A DNA stretch of 64,000 bases, from NCBI RefSeq assembly GCF_001598235.1, contig NZ_BCYO01000006.1, positions 62,001-126,000 on the forward strand, written 5' to 3'. Numbering within the stretch: the stretch's first letter is position 1; each line of letters starts with the position of its first letter. The DNA is from Polaromonas jejuensis NBRC 106434. Its GTDB lineage: Bacteria; Pseudomonadota; Gammaproteobacteria; Burkholderiales; Burkholderiaceae_C. The position numbers were made by a program, and so were the translations under genes. Under the pieces are notes generated by a model. It was not told the DNA's origin and ran no database searches. It saw nothing but the letters and a program-made list of their open reading frames with translations. This document shows, piece after piece, positions 7,538 to 17,403 of the stretch.

Positions 7538-8488
7538 TCAGGGCTTGAGCGATCCGCTGTGCTGCGCCGCATGCTGCAGCCACCGCTGGTCCCGGGCCAG
7601 CGCCAGCGCCGCTTCCAGCGCGCGTGAGGCACGGGAATTGGCCAGGTAAATAAAACCCACGGGCGTGAGCATTTCCGGCTCGACCAGAGGCAGCGCTTCC
7701 AGCTCACCCTGGCTGCGCACCGCGCCGACCAGCGCACCCGGCAGCACACTGCTGACATCGCCGGCCAGCACGCTCAGGGCCAGGGTCAGCACCGAATTGG
7801 TTTCCATGACCGGCTGCACCGCTGCGCCCACGGAGGCAAAAGCGCGGTCCACCAGGCTGCGGTTGTGCATCTCGGGCGTCAGCAGGCACAGCGGCAGTTG
7901 CGCGGCGTCAACCCAGCGCATGGCTTTGCCCAGTTGCAGTTCGGCCCCCATGGCGCGATCCTGGTTTTGCAGCCGGCGCACCAGAAAATAATGCTCGGCA
8001 TACTGCGGCAGCACGGCAAAGGGCCCACCCTTTTTGAGCCGGTCCGTGAAACCCAGCGCCAAATCCAGCGAAAGGTTTTCCAGGCCCTCTTCGATTTCCT
8101 GGGAACTCAGGGCGCGCACCACCGGGGCAATGCCCGGATGTGCAGCGTGCAGCATGGCGGCAAAACGCGCGGCCACCGGCACGGCCGTCGGCACCACCCC
8201 CAGATGCAGGCGGCCCCGGGGCCGTCCTGCGCTGCTGGTGAGTTCCTGCTGCAGCAAGGCATGCTCATGCAGCATGCGCTGGGCGGTTGCGAGTACGCGC
8301 TCGCCTTCGGGCGTCAGGCCGGCATAGCTGCGGGCGCGCTTGACGATGGGCGTGCCAAACTCCTTTTCCAGCGCCCGCAAGGCGTTGGACAGCGCCGGCT
8401 GCGTGATGTGGCAGGCCTGCGCGGCCCGCGCAAAATGCCGGTGCTCACTCAGTGCGACCAGGTAGCGCAATGAAGTGAGCAGATTCAT
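7538..8488 (-). CDS. LysR-family transcriptional regulator
   Basis: The 316-aa regulator has an N-terminal helix-turn-helix (residues 1-60, with ARAAQACHITQPALSNALRA) and an effector domain that begins near RGRLHLGVVPTAVPVAARF. The EKEFGTPIVKRARSYAGLTPEG wing is typical. It starts 39 bases after apbC on the same strand, so the two may be cotranscribed, and no divergent target gene is adjacent. The regulated pathway cannot be identified from context. Confidence 0.85.
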   Translation of the reverse strand: MNLLTSLRYLVALSEHRHFARAAQACHITQPALSNALRALEKEFGTPIVKRARSYAGLTPEGERVLATAQRMLHEHALLQQELTSSAGRPRGRLHLGVVPTAVPVAARFAAMLHAAHPGIAPVVRALSSQEIEEGLENLSLDLALGFTDRLKKGGPFAVLPQYAEHYFLVRRLQNQDRAMGAELQLGKAMRWVDAAQLPLCLLTPEMHNRSLVDRAFASVGAAVQPVMETNSVLTLALSVLAGDVSSVLPGALVGAVRSQGELEALPLVEPEMLTPVGFIYLANSRASRALEAALALARDQRWLQHAAQHSGSLKP

Positions 8489-8527
8489 ACGGGATGTCGC
8501 AAAAGTCCGCCTGGCACTTAAGCCGAA

Positions 8528-9631
8528 TCAGGTATTTTTCGAGATCGTGATCGTCGGGAATTTGGCCGAGAAGTCCTTGGCTTTCGCCGCCACCGTGATC
8601 GCCATCTTGCGCGCGATGGCCTTGTAGATGGCCGCCACATCGCCGTCGGGGTCGGCCACCACGGTTGGCCGGCCGCCGTCGGCCTGCAGGCGGATTTGCA
8701 TGTCCAGCGGCAGGGCGCCGAGGTAGTCCATACCGTACTCAGCCGCCATTTTCTTGCCGCCTTCCTGGCCGAAAATGTGTTCCACATGGCCGCACTGGCT
8801 GCACACATGCACCGCCATGTTTTCCACGATGCCCAGAATCGGCACGCCGACCTTCTCGAACATCTTGATGCCTTTCTTGGCATCGAGCAGCGCAATGTCC
8901 TGCGGTGTCGTGACGATGACGGCGCCCGTCATGGGCACGCGCTGGGACAGCGTGAGCTGGATGTCGCCGGTGCCGGGCGGCAGGTCGACGATCAGGTAAT
9001 CCAGGTCTTTCCAGTTGGTCTGGCGCAAAAGCTGCTCCAGCGCCTGGGTCGCCATGGGGCCGCGCCAGATCATGGCCTCGTCCTGCGCCACCAGGAAACC
9101 GATGGACATGACCTGCAGGCCGTAGTTTTCCATGGGTTCCATGTTTTTGCCGTCCAGGCTCTCGGGCCGGCCTTCGATGCCCATCATCATGGGCTGGCTG
9201 GGGCCGTAAATGTCGGCATCGAGCAGGCCCACGCTGGCACCTTCGGCGGCGAGCGCCAGGGCCAGGTTGACGGCGGTGGTGCTTTTGCCCACGCCGCCCT
9301 TGCCGGAGGCCACGGCAATGATGTTCTTCACATTCGGCAAGAGCTGCACGCCGCGCTGCACGCTGTGGCTGACGACTTTGGAGGTGACATTGACCGACAC
9401 GTTGCCCACACCCGCAACGCCCTTGACGGCCGCAATCAGGCTCTTGCGCAACCCCGGAATCTGGCTCTTGGCGGGGTAGCCCAGTTCCACATCAAACGAC
9501 ACATCGCTGCCGCTGATTTGCAGGTTTTTTACCGCTTTGCTGCTGACGAAATCCTTGCCGGTATTGGGGTCCAGCACGGTTTGCAAGGCATTCAATACCG
9601 TCTGTTGTTGCAGCTGTTCTTCGGGGGCCAT
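8528..9631 (-). CDS. apbC: iron-sulfur cluster carrier protein ApbC/Mrp
   Basis: The 367-aa P-loop ATPase of the Mrp/NBP35 family binds and transfers Fe-S clusters to apoproteins. Residues 10-90 form an MIP18/DUF59-type domain, followed by the deviant Walker A SGKGGVGKST (109-118), DADIYGPS, and the CSQC pair (Cys277, Cys280) that bridges a cluster in the dimer. ATG at 9631 has GGAGAG seven bases upstream; an in-frame ATG five codons earlier lacks a site. It is divergent from metG, a pairing common in beta- and gammaproteobacteria. It complements the SUF operon further along the window. Confidence 0.94.
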   Translation of the reverse strand: MAPEEQLQQQTVLNALQTVLDPNTGKDFVSSKAVKNLQISGSDVSFDVELGYPAKSQIPGLRKSLIAAVKGVAGVGNVSVNVTSKVVSHSVQRGVQLLPNVKNIIAVASGKGGVGKSTTAVNLALALAAEGASVGLLDADIYGPSQPMMMGIEGRPESLDGKNMEPMENYGLQVMSIGFLVAQDEAMIWRGPMATQALEQLLRQTNWKDLDYLIVDLPPGTGDIQLTLSQRVPMTGAVIVTTPQDIALLDAKKGIKMFEKVGVPILGIVENMAVHVCSQCGHVEHIFGQEGGKKMAAEYGMDYLGALPLDMQIRLQADGGRPTVVADPDGDVAAIYKAIARKMAITVAAKAKDFSAKFPTITISKNT

Positions 9632-9822
9632 CGGGGAACTCTCCATGTGAATCTGACAAGGCAGGCGGAGCGCTTTTTGCGGCAACGCATCTGTCCCTGG
9701 GGTTGTCATGAAGTCTAACGCCGCGGCGCGAGCCATGGGGTCATGGGGGATTGCCGCCAGGCATTCTGCCCCGGGCGACTTAAAATCCAGGGTTAGCCCT
9801 CTAAAGCCCCAAAAAACTTTAT

Positions 9823-11916
9823 ATGTCCCAGCGCCGCCTGTTTGTCACCACCGCCCTCCCCTACGCCAACGGCAATTTCCATATTGGCCACATCATGGAA
9901 TACATCCAGGCCGACATCTGGGTGCGCTTTCAGCGAATGCAGGGCCATGAGGTGAACTTCTGTTGTGCCGACGACGCCCACGGCGCGCCTATCATGATTG
10001 CCGCCGAAAAGGCCGGCAAGACGCCGCAGCAGTTCGTGGCCGACATCGCGGCGGGCCGCAAGCCCTACCTGGACGGTTTTCACATCAGTTTTGACAACTG
10101 GCATTCGACCGACGGGCCGGAAAATCACCAGCTGGCGCAGCAGATCTACCTGGATCTGAAAAAAGCCGGCCTGATCGAAAGCAATACCGTAGAACAGTTC
10201 TTTGACCCGGAAAAGAACATGTTCCTGCCCGACCGCTTCATCAAGGGCGAATGCCCGAAATGTCACGCCAAGGACCAGTACGGCGACAACTGCGAAGTCT
10301 GTGGCGCGGTCTATGCGCCTATCCAGCTGATCAACCCCTACTCGGCCCTGTCGGGTTCCAAGCCGGTGCTCAAGACCTCGGAGCACTTCTTCTTCAAGCT
10401 GTCTGACCCGCGCTGCGTTGAATTTCTGCAAGCCTGGACGCAAGACGGCAAACTGCAGCCCGAAGTGGCCAACAAGGTCAAGGAGTGGTTTTCGGTGCGC
10501 GAGAACGCCGACGGCACGACCAGCGAGGGCCTGGGCGACTGGGACATCTCCAGAGACGCGCCTTACTTCGGCATCGAAATCCCCGATGCGCCGGGCAAGT
10601 ATTTTTATGTCTGGCTGGACGCCCCGGTCGGCTACCTGGCCTCGCTGAAAAACCTGCTGGAAAAGCGCGGCCAGAGCTATGACAGCTACATGGCCACGCC
10701 GGGCCTTGAGCAATACCACTTCATCGGCAAGGACATCGTCACCTTCCACACCCTGTTCTGGCCGGCGATGCTGCACTTCAGCGGCCGCAAGACGCCGGAC
10801 AACATCTTTGTGCACGGCTTCCTGACGGTGAACAACGGCGAGAAGATGAGCAAGAGCCGCGGCACCGGCCTGGACCCGCTCAAGTACCTGAGCCTGGGCA
10901 TGAACCCGGAATGGCTGCGCTACTACCTGGCGGCCAAGCTCAATGCGCGCAACGAAGACATTGACTTCAATGCCGACGATTTCATGGCGCGCGTCAACAG
11001 CGACCTGGTCGGCAAATACATCAACATTGCCAGCCGGGCGGCCGGCTTTATCGCCAAGCGCTTTGCCGGAAAACTTGGCGAAGTCTCGGCCGACGGCGCC
11101 ACGCTGCTGGACACCTTGCGCGCGCAGAAAAGCCCCATCGAGCAGCTCTTTGAAAGCCGCGAATACGCCAAGGCCTTGCGCGAAACCATGCTGCTGACGG
11201 ACCGCGTCAACAGCTATGTGGACCAGAACAAGCCCTGGGAGCTGGCCAAACAGGAAGGCATGACCGCCCGCCTGCACGACGTGTGCACGGTGTGCATTGA
11301 GGCCTTCCGCCTGCTGACCCTCTACCTCAAGCCGGTGCTGCCCGCCCTGGCCACCGAGGTGGAAGCTTTCCTGAAAACCGGTCCGCTGACCTTTGCCGAC
11401 GCGGCCGGCAGCCTGGGGCAGGGTCACCTGATCGGCGACTACAAGCATCTCATGCAGCGCGTCGACATCAAACAGCTTGAGGCATTGTTTGAGCCTCCAG
11501 CCCAGGCAGAACCTGCGCAGGCAGCTACTGAATCGATAGCATCTTCAGAGCTGCCCGGCGGCGAGGCGCTTGCCCCCGCCATCACCATCGACGACTTCGC
11601 CAAGGTGGACCTGCGCATTGCCAAAATCGTCAACTGCGAACCGGTGGACGGCTCGACCAAGCTGCTGCGCCTGACGCTGGATGCCGGGGAAGGCCGCATG
11701 CGCAACGTCTTCAGCGGCATTGCCTCAAGCTACCAGCCGGAAGACCTGATCGGCAAGCACACGGTGCTGGTGGCCAATCTGGCGCCGCGCAAGATGAAGT
11801 TCGGCCTCAGCGAGGGCATGGTGCTGGCCGCCAGCCACGCCGACGAAAAGGCCCGGCCCGGCATTTATGTGCTGGAGCCCCTGCCGGGCGCGACGCCGGG
11901 CATGCGCATTCACTGA
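9823..11916 (+). CDS. metG: methionyl-tRNA synthetase
   Basis: The 697-aa class I synthetase attaches methionine to tRNA-Met. It shows HIGH at residues 20-23, a zinc knuckle with Cys144, Cys147, Cys157 and Cys160, KMSKS at 341-345, an anticodon-binding helical domain, and a C-terminal EMAP/Trbp111-type tRNA-binding domain from about residue 590 ([14 protein letters not shown]). The linker around residues 555-590 is Ala/Pro/Glu-rich and includes a segment (11524-11560) resembling the local dispersed repeat. It is transcribed divergently from apbC. Confidence 0.97.
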   Translation: MSQRRLFVTTALPYANGNFHIGHIMEYIQADIWVRFQRMQGHEVNFCCADDAHGAPIMIAAEKAGKTPQQFVADIAAGRKPYLDGFHISFDNWHSTDGPENHQLAQQIYLDLKKAGLIESNTVEQFFDPEKNMFLPDRFIKGECPKCHAKDQYGDNCEVCGAVYAPIQLINPYSALSGSKPVLKTSEHFFFKLSDPRCVEFLQAWTQDGKLQPEVANKVKEWFSVRENADGTTSEGLGDWDISRDAPYFGIEIPDAPGKYFYVWLDAPVGYLASLKNLLEKRGQSYDSYMATPGLEQYHFIGKDIVTFHTLFWPAMLHFSGRKTPDNIFVHGFLTVNNGEKMSKSRGTGLDPLKYLSLGMNPEWLRYYLAAKLNARNEDIDFNADDFMARVNSDLVGKYINIASRAAGFIAKRFAGKLGEVSADGATLLDTLRAQKSPIEQLFESREYAKALRETMLLTDRVNSYVDQNKPWELAKQEGMTARLHDVCTVCIEAFRLLTLYLKPVLPALATEVEAFLKTGPLTFADAAGSLGQGHLIGDYKHLMQRVDIKQLEALFEPPAQAEPAQAATESIASSELPGGEALAPAITIDDFAKVDLRIAKIVNCEPVDGSTKLLRLTLDAGEGRMRNVFSGIASSYQPEDLIGKHTVLVANLAPRKMKFGLSEGMVLAASHADEKARPGIYVLEPLPGATPGMRIH

Positions 11917-11938
11917 GTCGGCGCGCCCGGGACCACCG

Positions 11939-13741
11939 CTAGACCAGCGATCCGGTCCTTGGCCGTGGCCAGCTCACAAAGCGCAGCGCCGTGCCCGAAC
12001 GGCCCGCCAGCTCACCCAGCACGCGGCCCAGGGACTCCAGTAAAAAAGTGGCATCGGAGGCCCTGAACGGCGCCTCGGCCACCGCCAGTTTGAGCTTGAG
12101 CACCATATTGGGCGGTAGGCCCGGGCTTTCTGCCAGGCCGCGGACGATGAGGCGCTGTCCGATGTCGGCCAGTTGCTGGTGCGTCAGATGGCCTTGCAAA
12201 ATCAGCACAAAGTCACCGTCGCGATGGCGACCCACGGTGTCGCCTTCATGCGCCACGCTGGTGATGCAGGCCCCCGCATGCACCACCGCGTTTTGCGCGA
12301 TCTCCATGCCGTATTCCTGGCGGATTTCATTCGCGTTGCTGAGCCGTATGCGCAGCACGGCCCCCAGATCCGGGTCGCGCTGCTGGCGAAGCAGCAGCTG
12401 CTCCAGCCGCTGCAACAACACGCCGTGGCTGGCCACGCCGCTCAGCGGATCCACACGGGTCAGCGCCCCCACTCGCGCCCGGTTGTCGCGCCGTTCGCGG
12501 CTGCGCAGGTAAAGCGCAATCAGTAGCAGGGGAATTTCAAAGGCGGCGCCAATTTGCTCGCCGTATTGCGTGGCCAGACTCAGGGGCAGCAGGCTCAGCG
12601 TGCGCAGGATGGGGAAGATGGCCCCAACCACCAGGCAGGCCATGGCGGCCAGCACCCACACACCCACCCGGGGCCTGCGCCACGCGTACCAGCCGGCCAC
12701 TCCCAGGTAGGTGGCCAGGCTCGCCAGGTAATAGGGCGCCAGCAAGGGATAGGACGGCCGGCGTCCCAGCGCCAACAAGTCCACCACGATCGCCCCCCCC
12801 AAGGCCGCCATGGCCAGCAGCCCGCGGGGCAGCCAGAACATATTCCGGTCCACCACCAGCTGGCGCAGCAGCAGATGCAGCCAGGCCGCGGCCACCAGCG
12901 TCAGCACGGCGGGGGCGAGGTCGTTCCACCAGGCGTGGTCCGGCCAGAGATACTCACCGCCCAGACCCGTCAACGACAGCTGGCCCACGGCCATGACCAG
13001 CACATAGCCCGCGTACCAAAGATGGATGGGATCGCGCCACGACACGGCCTGGAGGCTGCTGATCAGCACAATGAACAGCACCAGCCCGATATAAACCCCC
13101 AGCAGCAAATGCCATTGCTTGCTCTGCTCATGAAAACCGTTCGCGTCCGACAGCGTCCAGTACACGTTGATGGGGTAGTTGTGCATCACCCGCAGATAGC
13201 TGGGCTGGCTTTCATGGGGCTGGACCAGCAGTTCGAATGCCGGATGCAGGTGCCGCACCGGCCAGGCCGCGACAGGAATCTGATTGCCCGAGCGCTGCAG
13301 TTGCCACTGGCCGGCGCCAGCGCTGCCGGCCTGCGCAGCCGGGCGGTACAGGTCCACGCTGTTCATGCCGGCGTGAGGCACCGTCAGCACCAGCGGCGTG
13401 GGCGAGCTCACCGCCGGCAACTTGAGCCGGTACCAAAGCGCCAGGCCGCCGCCGGTGGGCATGATCTCGCCGGCATTGGCGACGCGGCCCTCGCCGGCCT
13501 CAAACCGGGCATGGACCTGGTCTACCGTCAGCGTGCCCGAAGGATCCAGCACCACCCAACCCTCACCCCTGAGACCGTGTGCGCCGAGCAAATCGCTCGA
13601 TGAGGAAATCGGCCGCGGCGCCCCCATCGGGGGGGCGGCAGCCGCCTGCGCAAAAACCAGGCCATGAACAAGCAGCAGCCCTGCCAGGCAGGTCGCAAGA
13701 CGGGTCAGAAAGACGACCGATGAGTGCAGCAAGTCACGCAA
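11939..13741 (-). CDS. 7TMR-DISM membrane protein with degenerate GGDEF domain
   Basis: The 600-aa protein has a signal-like N-terminus, a periplasmic 7TMR-DISM extracellular domain (about residues 50-200), seven or eight transmembrane helices (about 205-405), and a GGDEF-fold domain from about residue 425. The active-site signature reads HRDGDF (506-511) in place of GGDEF, so diguanylate cyclase activity is doubtful. It may instead sense a ligand and act as a c-di-GMP or partner-protein receptor (inference). Start: TTG at 13741, with TGAGGA six bases upstream; no ATG is available nearby. It converges with metG, and the stop codons are only about 22 bases apart. Confidence 0.8.
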   Translation of the reverse strand: MRDLLHSSVVFLTRLATCLAGLLLVHGLVFAQAAAAPPMGAPRPISSSSDLLGAHGLRGEGWVVLDPSGTLTVDQVHARFEAGEGRVANAGEIMPTGGGLALWYRLKLPAVSSPTPLVLTVPHAGMNSVDLYRPAAQAGSAGAGQWQLQRSGNQIPVAAWPVRHLHPAFELLVQPHESQPSYLRVMHNYPINVYWTLSDANGFHEQSKQWHLLLGVYIGLVLFIVLISSLQAVSWRDPIHLWYAGYVLVMAVGQLSLTGLGGEYLWPDHAWWNDLAPAVLTLVAAAWLHLLLRQLVVDRNMFWLPRGLLAMAALGGAIVVDLLALGRRPSYPLLAPYYLASLATYLGVAGWYAWRRPRVGVWVLAAMACLVVGAIFPILRTLSLLPLSLATQYGEQIGAAFEIPLLLIALYLRSRERRDNRARVGALTRVDPLSGVASHGVLLQRLEQLLLRQQRDPDLGAVLRIRLSNANEIRQEYGMEIAQNAVVHAGACITSVAHEGDTVGRHRDGDFVLILQGHLTHQQLADIGQRLIVRGLAESPGLPPNMVLKLKLAVAEAPFRASDATFLLESLGRVLGELAGRSGTALRFVSWPRPRTGSLV

Positions 13742-13934
13742 AATACGTCCTCAGGAACACCATGCAGCATGAGAGGACCTTCTGGAAACCGAATGGAAGG
13801 CCACGCACCGTCAACAAGCAGACATTAACCAAATGGACCTAAGCCCTGAAAACAATGTAACAAGCTATTACTAACTTAACAACGGACATTTTTCACGGAA
13901 TAAGCACATTGTTCGTTGACGCCCGAAGTGCACA

Positions 13935-15620
13935 ATGCCGCTCATGCATTTACCCGCTTATCTAGCACCATTTCGCCCCCGCCTGCTGTCCGCGCTTGCA
14001 GGCTACACGCGGGAAAGGTTTCTCAAGGACGCGGGTGCCGGCCTGACGGTGGGCATCGTGGCCTTGCCGCTGGCCATGGCCTTTGCCATTGCCTCGGGCC
14101 TCAAGCCCGAAGCCGGCATCTGGACTGCCATCATTGCCGGCGCCCTGATCTCCGCCCTGGGCGGCTCGGCGGTGCAGATTGGCGGGCCGGCGGGCGCCTT
14201 TATCGTCATCGTGTACGGCATTCTGGAGCGCTATGGCCTGGCCAATTTGCTGATTTCCACCGCCTGCGCCGGCGTGCTGCTGTTTTTACTGGGGTTTCTC
14301 AAGCTGGGCACGCTGGTACGCTATGTGCCGGTCAGCATTGTGGTGGGCTTCACCAACGGCATTGCGGTGCTGATTGTGCTGTCGCAGGTCAAGGACTTGC
14401 TGGGCTTGGTCGTGCCCAAAATGCCCGCCGATTTTTTTTCGCAAATCAATGTGCTGGCGCACGCGATTGGCGGCAACCTCGGCGGCATCAACCCCTACGC
14501 GCTGGGCCTGGGGCTGAGCTGCCTGCTGGGCCTGTTTGTCTGGCCCCGACTGTTTGGTACGGACCAGGCCAACGGCTTGACGACCCGCCTCGTCAAAATG
14601 CTCCAGTCGCTGGAGAGTGTGGAACTGGGACACGCCATGCGCATGGCCGCGCGCATGCCGGGCCCCATTGTGGCGCTGCTCACGCTGACGGCATTTGCCT
14701 ATGTGCTGAGCCTGCCCATAGAAACCATAGGCACGCGCTTTGGCGGCATTCCGCGCGCCCTGCCCAGCTTTGCCCTGCCCGATTTTTCATGGGCGACGGT
14801 CAGGCTGCTGCTGACTCCCACCATCACGATTGCGATGCTGGGCGCGGTGGAGTCGCTGCTGTGCGCGCGCGTGGCCGACCAGATCTCGGGCCAGCCCCGG
14901 CACGACCCCAACCAGGAACTGATGGCGCAGGGCGTGGCCAATTTCGTGGTGCCGTTTTTTGGCGGCATGCCGGCCACCGGCACGATTGCCCGCACCGTCA
15001 CCAACGTGCGCGCCGGTGCGACCTCGCCGATCTCGGGCCTGGTGCATGCTCTCACGCTGGTGGTGGTGGTGCTGGCGGCGGCGCCGCTGGCCGTGCATGT
15101 GCCGCTGGCGGTGCTGGCCGGCATACTGCTTTACGTGGCCTGGAACATGGGCGAGTGGAGCGAGTTTGCCGAGCTGGGGCGCGCCAGCAGCCACTACCGC
15201 CTCATCATGCTGGGCACGTTTTTGCTGACGGTGATTTTTGACCTGACCGTGGCCCTGCAGGTCGGGCTGATCCTGGCCTGCGTGCTGTTTGTGCGGCGCA
15301 TGAGCAGCCTGTTCCAGGTGGTGGAGGTCGCACGCAGTGCCGAGGCCGCCAGCTTTCAGCTTTACGGCGCGCTGTTTTTTGGCGCGGTGGCCAAGATCGA
15401 CCCGATTCTGAGCGTGGTGGAAAGCGCGCCGCAGGGACTGGTGATCCGGCTGGATGTGCAGTCGCTGCAGTCGCTGGATACCTCGGGGCTCGATGTGCTG
15501 GAGCAGTTGCGCAAGGCCATCGTGCTGCGCGGTGGCCGGCTGGTGGTGGCCGGGCTCAACGCCCAACCCCGGGCCGTGATGGAGCGCACGGGCTTCCTGG
15601 AAAAAATAGATTCGCTATAA
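13935..15620 (+). CDS. SulP-family anion transporter with STAS domain
   Basis: The 561-aa inner-membrane protein has about 12 hydrophobic segments of the SLC26/SulP fold (TVGIVALPLAMAFAIASG, IGGPAGAFIVIVYGIL) and a C-terminal STAS domain (about 455-555, with LDTSGLDVLEQL). SulP proteins carry sulfate, bicarbonate or dicarboxylates; sequence alone does not settle the substrate. The start is ATG 13935 or ATG 13944. The last three codons and stop (DSL-stop) lie in the dispersed repeat copy that begins at 15609. An AT-rich region from about 13840 to 13930 should hold its promoter. Confidence 0.9.
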   Translation: MPLMHLPAYLAPFRPRLLSALAGYTRERFLKDAGAGLTVGIVALPLAMAFAIASGLKPEAGIWTAIIAGALISALGGSAVQIGGPAGAFIVIVYGILERYGLANLLISTACAGVLLFLLGFLKLGTLVRYVPVSIVVGFTNGIAVLIVLSQVKDLLGLVVPKMPADFFSQINVLAHAIGGNLGGINPYALGLGLSCLLGLFVWPRLFGTDQANGLTTRLVKMLQSLESVELGHAMRMAARMPGPIVALLTLTAFAYVLSLPIETIGTRFGGIPRALPSFALPDFSWATVRLLLTPTITIAMLGAVESLLCARVADQISGQPRHDPNQELMAQGVANFVVPFFGGMPATGTIARTVTNVRAGATSPISGLVHALTLVVVVLAAAPLAVHVPLAVLAGILLYVAWNMGEWSEFAELGRASSHYRLIMLGTFLLTVIFDLTVALQVGLILACVLFVRRMSSLFQVVEVARSAEAASFQLYGALFFGAVAKIDPILSVVESAPQGLVIRLDVQSLQSLDTSGLDVLEQLRKAIVLRGGRLVVAGLNAQPRAVMERTGFLEKIDSL

Positions 15621-15671
15621 AAACAGTAGCTGGCTGCGCCCGTTCCGATTGGGCTGCATGCACTTTTTTAT
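15609..15671 (+). repeat. dispersed Comamonadaceae-type repeat, copy A
   Basis: It starts GATTCGCTATAAAAACAGTA, continues with TAGCT and TGCGCCCG, then GGGCTG, and ends in a T-run. The first 21 bases nearly repeat copy B at 18379. It overlaps the 3' end of the SulP gene and supplies its stop codon. Confidence 0.7.
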
Positions 15672-15697
15672 CTGAACCCAGGCTACGCCCGGCCTTT

Positions 15698-15827
15698 TCA
15701 GGCCGCCACCCCGGCGTCGACGCGCAGCCGCGTGATGCAAGCGATTTGCACCGCGCCTGGTTGAGCTCGAGCTCGCTGCCATGGCGTTGACGGCATCGAG
15801 GTCGAACGCGCGTGTCGCTTCGGCCAT
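15698..15827 (-). pseudogene. possible gene remnant downstream of the MFS transporter
   Basis: A start-like ATG at 15827 (GGAAAA upstream) opens MAEATRAFDLDAVNAMA. A +1 frame change is then needed to continue into a frame ending VQIACITRLRVDAGVAA and a stop at 15698. The piece follows the MFS gene by 25 bases on the same strand, as a downstream catabolic gene would. I recognise no family. It may be a broken metabolic gene or chance. Confidence 0.25.
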
Positions 15828-15852
15828 GGCGGTTTTCCGTTGCTGACCAGAC

Positions 15853-17202
15853 TTAACGAAAGCTCGCCTTGACGGCCGCATGGGTCTTGTGCATGCGCGG
15901 GACGAAGCTCAGGATCAGCAGCGTCGCGCAGATCTCGAAGGCAGCCACCACGTACAGGCCGGCGGACAGCGAGCCGGTCGAGGTCTTGATGAGGCCCAGC
16001 ATCCAGGGCGCACCGAAGCCGGCCAGATTCGCCACCGAGTTGATCAGCGCCACACCGCCGGCCGCCGCCGTGCCTGACAGAAAGCGGTTGGGCATTTGCC
16101 AGAACACGGGAATGGCGCTCATGGTGCCGACAATGGCCAGCGTCAGCATCGCCAGGGTCAGCAGCGGGCTGGTCTTGAGCACCAGGGCAATCACCAGCAG
16201 CGAGGCCGATCCGAGTGCCGCCGCAATGCCGCAGTGGTAGCGTGATTCCTGGTGTTTGTCGGAATGAAATCCGTTCAGAATCATGCCCACCGCGCCGCAC
16301 AGATAGGCGCCGGCCATGATCCAGCCAACCGCCAGCGGGCTGGTGAAGCCGACTTCCTTGACCAGCGTCGGGCCGTAGAAGGTCAGCGAGGAGTTGGCCG
16401 CGATGATGCAGAAGTAGATCAGGATCATCAGCCAGATCTTCGAATCCTTCAGCGAGGCCAGCATGCTGTGCTCGCGGTGGCCCAGGGCCTTGGCGTCGCG
16501 CTCCAGGTCGGCGCGCACCAGATCGCGCTCCCGCTGCGTCAGCCAGCCGGCTTGTTCGGGCTTGTCGGTCAGGTAAAACCAAGTCACGAAACCGGCAATC
16601 ACCGATGGGATGCCTTCCAGCAGAAACACCCACTGCCAGCCCTGCCAGCCGTTGACACCGTTGAGCGAGGTCATGATGAAGCCAGCCAGCGGCCCGCCAA
16701 TCACACCCGCCAGCGCCGAGGCCGACATGAACATGCCGAAGGCCTTGGCCCGGCGGTCGTTCGGGAACCAGAACGTGAGGTAGAGGATGATGCCGGGGTA
16801 AAAGCCCGCCTCGAAGACGCCGAGCAGGAAACGCAGGAAATAAAACATCTGCGGCGTCTTCACGAACATCATCGCGATGCTGGTCAGGCCCCAGCCAATC
16901 GTGATGCGCATGATGGTTTTTTTCGCGCCGATCTTTTGCAGCAGCAGGTTGCTCGGCACTTCGAAGAAGAAATAGCCGAGGAAGAAAATGCCGGCGCCCA
17001 GACCGTAAACCGCCTCGCTCCATTTCAGGTCGTCGAGCATGGTCAGTTTGACGAAGCCGATGTTGACGCGGTCTATCCAGGCGAGGATCCACAGCATCAT
17101 CAAAAACGGGATCAACCGCAGAAAAATCTTCTTGTACACATTGTCCAGATCCGTCTTTGCGGGTGCCTGGGCAAGGGGTAGCGTGACGCTGGCTGTATTC
17201 AT
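15853..17202 (-). CDS. MFS transporter, anion:cation symporter (ACS) type
   Basis: The 449-aa permease has twelve predicted helices in two halves around a central loop (WLTQRERDLVRADLERDAKALG region). The WIDRVNIGFVKL motif in helix 1 and NDRRAKAFGMFMSASALAGVIGG in helices 4-5 are typical of the ACS branch (phthalate, tartrate, hexuronate and 4-hydroxyphenylacetate carriers). ATG at 17202 begins MNTASVT; an upstream TTG at 17235 would add 11 residues. It is divergent from a LysR gene that likely controls it. The substrate is probably an organic acid (family inference). Confidence 0.88.
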   Translation of the reverse strand: MNTASVTLPLAQAPAKTDLDNVYKKIFLRLIPFLMMLWILAWIDRVNIGFVKLTMLDDLKWSEAVYGLGAGIFFLGYFFFEVPSNLLLQKIGAKKTIMRITIGWGLTSIAMMFVKTPQMFYFLRFLLGVFEAGFYPGIILYLTFWFPNDRRAKAFGMFMSASALAGVIGGPLAGFIMTSLNGVNGWQGWQWVFLLEGIPSVIAGFVTWFYLTDKPEQAGWLTQRERDLVRADLERDAKALGHREHSMLASLKDSKIWLMILIYFCIIAANSSLTFYGPTLVKEVGFTSPLAVGWIMAGAYLCGAVGMILNGFHSDKHQESRYHCGIAAALGSASLLVIALVLKTSPLLTLAMLTLAIVGTMSAIPVFWQMPNRFLSGTAAAGGVALINSVANLAGFGAPWMLGLIKTSTGSLSAGLYVVAAFEICATLLILSFVPRMHKTHAAVKASFR

Positions 17203-17269
17203 GCTTTTTACCTGTGTTGCTTGGGGGAGCGACAAGCCCGTCCGGGCCTGACTATTGCTTTCGATTTCA

Positions 17270-17352
17270 GGCGCGCCATTGACGCGCCGTGCGAAGGCAC
17301 CGCCAGTCTACGAACAAGTGGCTGGCGCCGCGCACGGGGATTGCTATAAGCA
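17270..17352. promoter_or_regulatory. divergent regulatory region with two inverted repeats (MFS / LysR)
   Basis: Two dyads lie in the 200-base space between divergent genes. GGCGCG-N7-CGCGCC is at 17270-17288, with the same arm-spacer geometry as LysR boxes. TGCT-ATA-AGCA is at 17342-17352. Either could bind the LysR product at 17404. This is sequence geometry only. Confidence 0.4.
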
Positions 17353-17403
17353 GCATTGCAGAATCCGAATACCATTTAGCTCGACGAATGTGAGAACCGA
17401 ACC

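Noticed and set aside
13916..15241. Long alternative frame over the SulP gene, and other long frames opposite metG, suf, bio and ubi genes
   Set aside because: They lie in other frames of clear genes and encode Arg/Gly/Ala/His-rich sequence with no domains. High GC keeps such frames open.
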